Origin: Myxococcales bacterium | GTDB taxonomy: Bacteria; Myxococcota_A; Polyangia; Polyangiales; GCA-016699535 | NCBI GenBank assembly: GCA_016699535.1 | Contig: CP064980.1 | Coordinates: forward strand, 1,116,001 to 1,180,000 | Length of the DNA stretch: 64,000 nucleotides | Direction of reading: 5' to 3' | Shown: positions 59,581 to 64,000 of the stretch, piece after piece | How the letters are laid out: every line of letters starts with the position of its first letter | Position numbering within the stretch: position 1 is the stretch's first letter | Made by a program: the position numbers and the translations under genes | The notes under the pieces: generated by a model | Told to the model about the DNA's origin: nothing | The model's database searches: none | What the model saw: only the letters and a program-made list of their open reading frames with translations

Positions 59581-61095
59581 TTAATGATCGGATGGCTTTT
59601 TAAAAAGCTTGGAAAACACGCTTGCGCGACTTGATTTTTGTCCTTCAGGCACCATGGATTTGCGCATGGATGCGATACGCAGTTCACGCGCCGCATCCAC
59701 GTTTCTTGGATTAATTTTAGCTACGACTTTGAACAACTGAAGTGCTTCAGCGTTCTTGCCTTGTTGTTTGAAGATAAGAGCCTTGTAAAAATTGGCCTTT
59801 TCGTGGCGTGGGTTGATGCTTAACGTTTTAGCAAAATGAGACAAAATTTCGTCGTAGGGAATGTCTTCATTTTTGGCGTTGAGTTGATACAAGGCCCAGC
59901 CGTAAAAGGTGTGTCCGTCGGGATCGTTAGGCGCGAGTCGCACTGCTTGCTTGGCGTGCTCCAACGCTTCTGTATAGTTGCGTTGCTGCAGAAGCATCGC
60001 GGCAGTTTGGATCTCCGATGCCGCCTCCACAAGATCCATCATGCGCTTTTGTTCAGCAGGTGATCCTGCTCCACTATTGACTAGTTCGATGTAGTCTTGA
60101 CGAGCTTTGTCATTCGCAAGGGCTTTTTGCGCGTCGGTAAGCGCTTTAAACACTTCGCGTACCATGCTGCGAAGTGGATCCATTGTTTTGGGCAGTTTAT
60201 CGGGATGCCACTTTTTGGCCTGACTCATGTATGCATGGCTCACCGCAGCACTGTCGGCTTCCATCGAAAGTCCGAGCAACTGAAAATGGTTCATTTCAGC
60301 TAAATGCTCGTAAGTGTGAACGATGTTTTTCCACAGGCCTTGTTCATCACTACTTAATCCTGTGGGCATCTCGGGGATGGATTTCTTTGGAACGATGTTG
60401 GGTTTAGCCGCGGGTGAAGCCGTTTTCTGAGCCGCCTGCTTGGCTGCGGTTTTTTCTTTGGGTTCCTCGGGCGGCATGATCACCGTGTTTGTCGTTACGC
60501 TTAACACCTGCGATGGTGTGGCTTTAGCGAGATCGAGCACTTTGGTAATGCCTAACATATACAGAAGTTGCTCAGCACGTAATTTGGATACAGCACCGTG
60601 ATTGATAACCACATCGTACGGTGTTGATAGTTTTTCAAAACTGTGAAGAAAGCTAATGTCGGATTGATCCAGGCCGAACTCTGAAGCATCGGGCAAGTTC
60701 TTTAGTCGAATCAGGCATTGGCGAAGTTTTGCCGTGACACCAGGCATGGCTGGGCTGCGACGACCTTTGCGCAAACCTTCACTCAGTACCGCGATAGGAG
60801 AAAGGTCTCCAACAAAATTGGCGGCATGTGAAATCATGTAGTGGTTTTCAAAAAAGCTATAGCTTGAGTTCACTTTGGGCAAGAGATCAATTAAGCCAGT
60901 TTCGAAACTTTCTGGATCATTCGAGAAGCTTGCTGCTTTGAGTCGGCCTTGTTCGATCCAGATGAGCTCTTCATGTCCGTCTTCGCGGACGACAAGTGTA
61001 CCTGTGATCTTTTGCTGCCATACGTAAACTAAGACGTGCGCAAAAGGTGTTTTACGAAAATTCCCCTGGACGGTGGGTGTGGGTGCTCCCGTCAT
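59581..61095 (-). CDS. DUF4388 - J domain - TPR protein
   Basis: A 504-residue cytoplasmic protein. Residues 1-90 resemble DUF4388/PatA N-terminal domains of Deltaproteobacteria (GNFRKTPFAHVLVYVWQQKITGTLVV, IWIEQGRLKAASFSND). A Lys/Ala/Pro linker (210-250) follows, then a J domain near 270-335 with HFQLLGLSMEADSAAVSHAY and HPDK, then at least three TPR units (AAMLLQQRNYTEALEHAKQA, GHTFYGWALYQLNAKNED, ANFYKALIFKQQGKNAEAL). Such combinations occur in myxobacterial motility and signalling clusters. Co-directional with cysS, whose stop is 7 bp upstream. Confidence 0.82.
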   Translation of the reverse strand: MTGAPTPTVQGNFRKTPFAHVLVYVWQQKITGTLVVREDGHEELIWIEQGRLKAASFSNDPESFETGLIDLLPKVNSSYSFFENHYMISHAANFVGDLSPIAVLSEGLRKGRRSPAMPGVTAKLRQCLIRLKNLPDASEFGLDQSDISFLHSFEKLSTPYDVVINHGAVSKLRAEQLLYMLGITKVLDLAKATPSQVLSVTTNTVIMPPEEPKEKTAAKQAAQKTASPAAKPNIVPKKSIPEMPTGLSSDEQGLWKNIVHTYEHLAEMNHFQLLGLSMEADSAAVSHAYMSQAKKWHPDKLPKTMDPLRSMVREVFKALTDAQKALANDKARQDYIELVNSGAGSPAEQKRMMDLVEAASEIQTAAMLLQQRNYTEALEHAKQAVRLAPNDPDGHTFYGWALYQLNAKNEDIPYDEILSHFAKTLSINPRHEKANFYKALIFKQQGKNAEALQLFKVVAKINPRNVDAARELRIASMRKSMVPEGQKSSRASVFSKLFKKPSDH

Positions 61096-61102
61096 AAGTA
61101 AT

Positions 61103-62599
61103 TTATATCATACGCCATTCGGTGCCGTAAGGTGTATCGCATAACTCGACGCCCATAGCTGTAAGTTGATCTCGGATACCATCGGATGCGGCGTAGTCTT
61201 TAGCGGCACGAGCTGCATTTCGTTTTGCGATAAAATCCTCAATTTGATCCTTGCTTAGGCCCGATCGCGTCAGTCGTCTGTCTTGTACACGCCCGAGCCA
61301 TTGCTCGGCAGCTTCGTTTCCAAGGCCGAGGGCTTTTCCAACGTAGGTGAACCCCTCGATGATGTGCTCAAAGGTGTGTCTGTTGATGGTCGCCTTTTTC
61401 TTCTTCAACGAATCGGCAAGCTCGTTGACGTGCTTGAGAAATTCATTGAGTGCTGCAAGTGCAGTGCAGGTGTTCAAATCGTCGTCCAAGCAGGCTTTGA
61501 TGCGTGGAATGAAATTATCGATGACATCGTGTTTTGGACCATCGCCTGAGCTGAGACGGTTTTCCGGGATGTGGGCGATGCGCTCTTTGCTGCGATAGAG
61601 ATATTCCAAGCGACGCTCGGCTTCTTCGATAGCAGGAAAAGAAATAACATGACCTTGCTCGTCGGTTTTCCAGTCCAGGTTTAGAGGCGCCCGGTAGTGA
61701 ATGTTAAGCACAAAGAAACGCACGGCTTCGGGCTCGGCGAATTTAAAAACTTCGCGAATGGTGAAAAAATTGCCCAGGCTTTTGCTCATTTTTTCTTTGG
61801 AGACTTCGACAAAGCCGTTGTGCATCCACATGTTGGCAAAAGGCATGCCTGTTGCAGCCTCGCTTTGAGCAATTTCGTTTTCATGATGAGGAAAGACAAG
61901 ATCAAGTCCGCCGCCATGCAGGTCGAGGGTGTTGCCCAAGTAGTTCATACTCATGGTTGAGCATTCGATGTGCCAACCGGGTCTGCCGTAGCCCCACGGG
62001 CTCTGCCATCCGAGTTCGCTTTGTGGACTACTTTTCCAAAGGGCAAAGTCGGCGGGGTTTTTCTTTTTTACAGCGTCACTTTGCTCAAGTCGACCACTTG
62101 CGCCCATGGACATTTGATTGAGTTTGCGTCCTGAAAGCGCGCCGTATTTCTTAAAATGCTCGACGCTAAAATAAACGTCGCCTTCCGAGGCATAGGCAGC
62201 TCCTTTGTCGATCAGTGTTTCGATGAGCGTGATGATTTGGGGCATGTGCTCGCTTACCGTGGGTTCGATGTCGGCCGGAGCGTTGCCGAGTTGTTTCATG
62301 TCTTGCCAAAAAGCCTCAGTGAAGCGCTGAGCAAGTTTGCCCGGATCTTCGTTGTTCTCTTTGGAACGGTTGATGATCTTGTCGTCAACATCGGTGATAT
62401 TACGTACGTAAGTGACTTTGATCGCGCTGGTGCGTAAGTGTCGGACAAGCACATCGTAGACAACGTAACAGCGCGCGTGTCCAAGGTGTGCATAGTCGTA
62501 GACGGTCGGACCGCAGACGTAAACTTTGGCGTGTCCCGGATCTTGTAGGCTAAGCGCTTCTTTTTTTTTGCTGTAGGTATTGTAAAGACTAAGACTCAT
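61103..62599 (-). CDS. cysS: Cysteinyl-tRNA synthetase
   Basis: A 498-residue class I synthetase that charges tRNA-Cys. The HIGH-type motif is HLGH at 38-41 in GPTVYDYAHLGHARC, and KMSKSLGNFFTI is the second signature. The zinc ligands C29, C-S-T-M-S-M region Cys, and HHENE are in place. The C-terminal end (FIAKRNAARAAKDYAASDGIRDQL, then GVELCDTPYGTEWRM) is typical for the family. The PilZ gene lies 4 bp upstream on the same strand. Confidence 0.96.
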   Translation of the reverse strand: MSLSLYNTYSKKKEALSLQDPGHAKVYVCGPTVYDYAHLGHARCYVVYDVLVRHLRTSAIKVTYVRNITDVDDKIINRSKENNEDPGKLAQRFTEAFWQDMKQLGNAPADIEPTVSEHMPQIITLIETLIDKGAAYASEGDVYFSVEHFKKYGALSGRKLNQMSMGASGRLEQSDAVKKKNPADFALWKSSPQSELGWQSPWGYGRPGWHIECSTMSMNYLGNTLDLHGGGLDLVFPHHENEIAQSEAATGMPFANMWMHNGFVEVSKEKMSKSLGNFFTIREVFKFAEPEAVRFFVLNIHYRAPLNLDWKTDEQGHVISFPAIEEAERRLEYLYRSKERIAHIPENRLSSGDGPKHDVIDNFIPRIKACLDDDLNTCTALAALNEFLKHVNELADSLKKKKATINRHTFEHIIEGFTYVGKALGLGNEAAEQWLGRVQDRRLTRSGLSKDQIEDFIAKRNAARAAKDYAASDGIRDQLTAMGVELCDTPYGTEWRMI

Positions 62600-62602
62600 A
62601 AT

Positions 62603-62977
62603 TCATGATGCTGTGTTTTGCTCGTCGTGTTTGTAATCGATGACTTGAATAAGGTCATACAAAGCGCTGGCTTCTGTTTTACCCATGGGCAGAAAGTTTA
62701 CCCCAAGGCCTGGGGGCTGTTTGCCGCTGCCGTCCGAGACCCAGCGTATTTCTGCATCAACATTGAAAGGCTCCCAAGAGGTCGGGGTGGAGATGGTGAT
62801 GGAGACGATGGCGCCAATGCTGGCGCTGTACGACGTAAGGATAAAGGCACCGCCCATGCCCAAGTCAGAAAGCTCGGCTTCAACGGGCGAAGCATCGGTA
62901 GCATGCCCAAAACGCAGCTGTACTTTTAGATTGATGGGTTGTCTGCCCTCACGTCTGAAATGTTGGTTGCCGTTCAT
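62603..62977 (-). CDS. PilZ-domain protein
   Basis: A 124-residue protein from the ATG at 62977, which has GGAGG six bases upstream; an earlier in-frame ATG lacks a site. The PilZ fold is indicated by RREGRQPINLKVQLRF, the DLGMGGAFI motif (family D/NxSxxG), the turn PTSWEPFNVDAEIRWV and GLGVNF. The RxxxR element RREGR differs slightly from the consensus RxxxR but could bind cyclic di-GMP. It probably acts as a c-di-GMP effector. It is the first gene of a run with cysS and the J-domain protein. Confidence 0.85.
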   Translation of the reverse strand: MNGNQHFRREGRQPINLKVQLRFGHATDASPVEAELSDLGMGGAFILTSYSASIGAIVSITISTPTSWEPFNVDAEIRWVSDGSGKQPPGLGVNFLPMGKTEASALYDLIQVIDYKHDEQNTAS

Positions 62978-63036
62978 CGGAGCCTCCGCTATAGGGGACT
63001 GTAGCCATTTTGCAACAGTTAACATAACACTTCCCA

Positions 63037-63882
63037 GTGAAAATTTCAGAATCTTCGATGCAAACTCAGCAAAGTATAGCCCTTCCGAGAAAACAAAGCG
63101 TTTTAGAGCGAAGTCTTGCGCGGTCGATGGGCCACTGTATCGCGGACTTTAATCTGATTGAAGCTCAAGACCGGGTGATGGTGTGTTTGAGCGGCGGCAA
63201 AGACAGTTATGCTTTGCTTCATCTTTTGGAAAGGGCCCGGCAACGAGCACCCGTTGCTTTTGAGCTCATTGTTGTGCATGTGGATCAAGGCCAGCCCGGT
63301 TACGATGGCGAGCCACTTGAGCGTTGGCTTCAAGAGCAGGGCTTTGAGTACCATATATTAAAAGAGGACACTTACTCGGTGGTGATCGATCGGGTCGAGG
63401 AAGGCAAGACCTACTGCGCTCTGTGTTCGCGCTTGCGTCGAGGGATTTTGTATACGACTGCAACGAAGCTCGGCTGCACGAAAATCGCGCTCGGGCATCA
63501 TCGGGACGATACGATTGAAACCTTGCTCCTGAATATGTTTTTTGCCGGTTCGATGCGGGCCATGCCGGCGCGCCTTGTGAGTGATGATCAAAAACACGTG
63601 GTGATTCGACCTCTGCTTTATGCAGCTGAGTCGGACATTGCTGCGTTTGCTAAGGAGCAAGCTTTTCCTATTTTGCCTTGCAATTTATGTGGCTCGCAGG
63701 ACAATTTGCGGCGAGCGCAGATCAAGCGGTGGCTAAAGGAACTTGAGCAGAGCCATCCCGGATTGCGACAAAACATGTTAGCAGCGCTAGGGAATATCAA
63801 AGCGGCTCATCTGCTTGATACCCGTATAAAACAAGAAAAAAACATCGTGGCTAAGCCGGGCCACTTGCCAGTGGTGACATGA
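63037..63882 (+). CDS. ttcA: tRNA 2-thiocytidine synthetase TtcA
   Basis: A 281-residue TtcA-type enzyme that thiolates C32 of certain tRNAs. The PP-loop SGGKDS lies at 52-57, and the Fe-S cluster cysteines are in TYCALCSRLRRG (C128, C131) and the later LPCNLCGSQDNLRR. GHHRDDTIETLLLNMFF is also typical. The GTG at 63037 is used; an ATG at 63058 is in the same frame. Box c0 of an array overlaps its last codons. Confidence 0.93.
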   Translation: MKISESSMQTQQSIALPRKQSVLERSLARSMGHCIADFNLIEAQDRVMVCLSGGKDSYALLHLLERARQRAPVAFELIVVHVDQGQPGYDGEPLERWLQEQGFEYHILKEDTYSVVIDRVEEGKTYCALCSRLRRGILYTTATKLGCTKIALGHHRDDTIETLLLNMFFAGSMRAMPARLVSDDQKHVVIRPLLYAAESDIAAFAKEQAFPILPCNLCGSQDNLRRAQIKRWLKELEQSHPGLRQNMLAALGNIKAAHLLDTRIKQEKNIVAKPGHLPVVT

Positions 63883-63941
63883 AATATGGTCAAAAAAAGA
63901 CAGATTAGTCATCTTTTAGTCAAAAAATCGCCAATTGTGGC
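63867..63941 (+). promoter_or_regulatory. Three-box palindrome array, copy c
   Basis: Boxes GCCAGTGGTGAC (63867), GACAGATTAGTC (63899) and GCCAATTGTGGC (63930), steps 32 and 31 bp, AT-rich spacers, ATGT after the last box. Unlike copies a and b it overlaps coding sequence (end of ttcA, start of the next ORF). Confidence 0.55.
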
Positions 63942-64000
63942 ATGTTGTGTTTTTGGGCTTCTATCGGCCTGCACACCCCAGGGCGATCCCGCCATCGCGG
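63886..64000 (+). CDS. Start of a probable lipoprotein, cut by the window end
   Basis: From ATG 63886, 3 bp after the ttcA stop: MVKKRQISHLLVKKSPIVAC, then CVFGLLSACTPQGDP. This reads as a lysine-rich n-region, a hydrophobic core and a lipobox LLSAC (C29). The frame is open to base 64000. It overlaps array c completely, so one of the two may be coincidental. No function can be judged. Confidence 0.5.
   Translation, partial: MVKKRQISHLLVKKSPIVACCVFGLLSACTPQGDPAIA

Overview
The window reads as a chromosomal segment of a Myxococcota-like (deltaproteobacterial) bacterium of roughly 50% GC. Markers for this are many exported Cys-rich lipoproteins (one with the myxobacterial CGNG...CDDGN...C disulfide repeat), a MYXO-CTERM-like sorting tail at 28437-29486, a DUF4388-J-domain-TPR protein and a DUF1844 protein. 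No phage, insertion sequence, transposase or CRISPR array was seen. The taxonomic call is an inference from gene content.

Layout. 1-4100: end of an EAL protein, a DUF1844 operon, repeats, an exported thioredoxin, YceI, and divergent bfd/bacterioferritin. 4134-9700: GH10 xylanase, CcmBA, HemW, DnaJ. 9754-18565: exported lipoprotein, lytic transglycosylase, di-iron protein, LolC/E-like permease, tRNA-Gly, HemD, amidase. 18928-20848: a compact operon of a small Cys-containing precursor-like lipoprotein, a DUF692/MNIO enzyme and a DUF2063 partner, which looks like a bufferin- or methanobactin-type RiPP system. 22470-26733: phosphonate genes (PEP mutase-nucleotidyltransferase fusion, second nucleotidyltransferase, CDP-alcohol transferase, AEP transaminase) suggesting a phosphonolipid headgroup. 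26914-38494: OmpA protein, surface lipoproteins, glycerophosphodiesterase, amino-acid permease. 38562-45732: FmdB, DAHP synthase, a triple DsbA-like protein, an AmgK-like kinase, RsmG. 45865-49203: type III polyketide synthase (interrupted by two TAG codons), flavoprotein and methyltransferase, a probable phenolic-lipid type cluster. 50295-54720: NhaA, O-methyltransferase, VapBC. 54170-57150: jag-yidC-yidD-rnpA-rpmH. The rest holds RadC, CysS, PilZ and TtcA.

Two non-coding signals stand out. First, four 75-bp arrays (18652, 50079, 57267, 63867) each carry three 12-bp boxes of the form GCCANNNNTGGC at 31/32-bp steps, about three helical turns, separated by AT-rich spacers. Second, eight intergenic hairpin elements of 118-163 bp have 20-26 bp terminal inverted repeats that differ between copies yet stay self-complementary. 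They fall into three families by conserved cores.

Five genes (GDPD, IPT lipoprotein, triple-Dsb, jag, rnpA) each need a single-base correction to read through, which points to sequence errors or recent mutations. They are annotated as full-length genes with the suspected position given.
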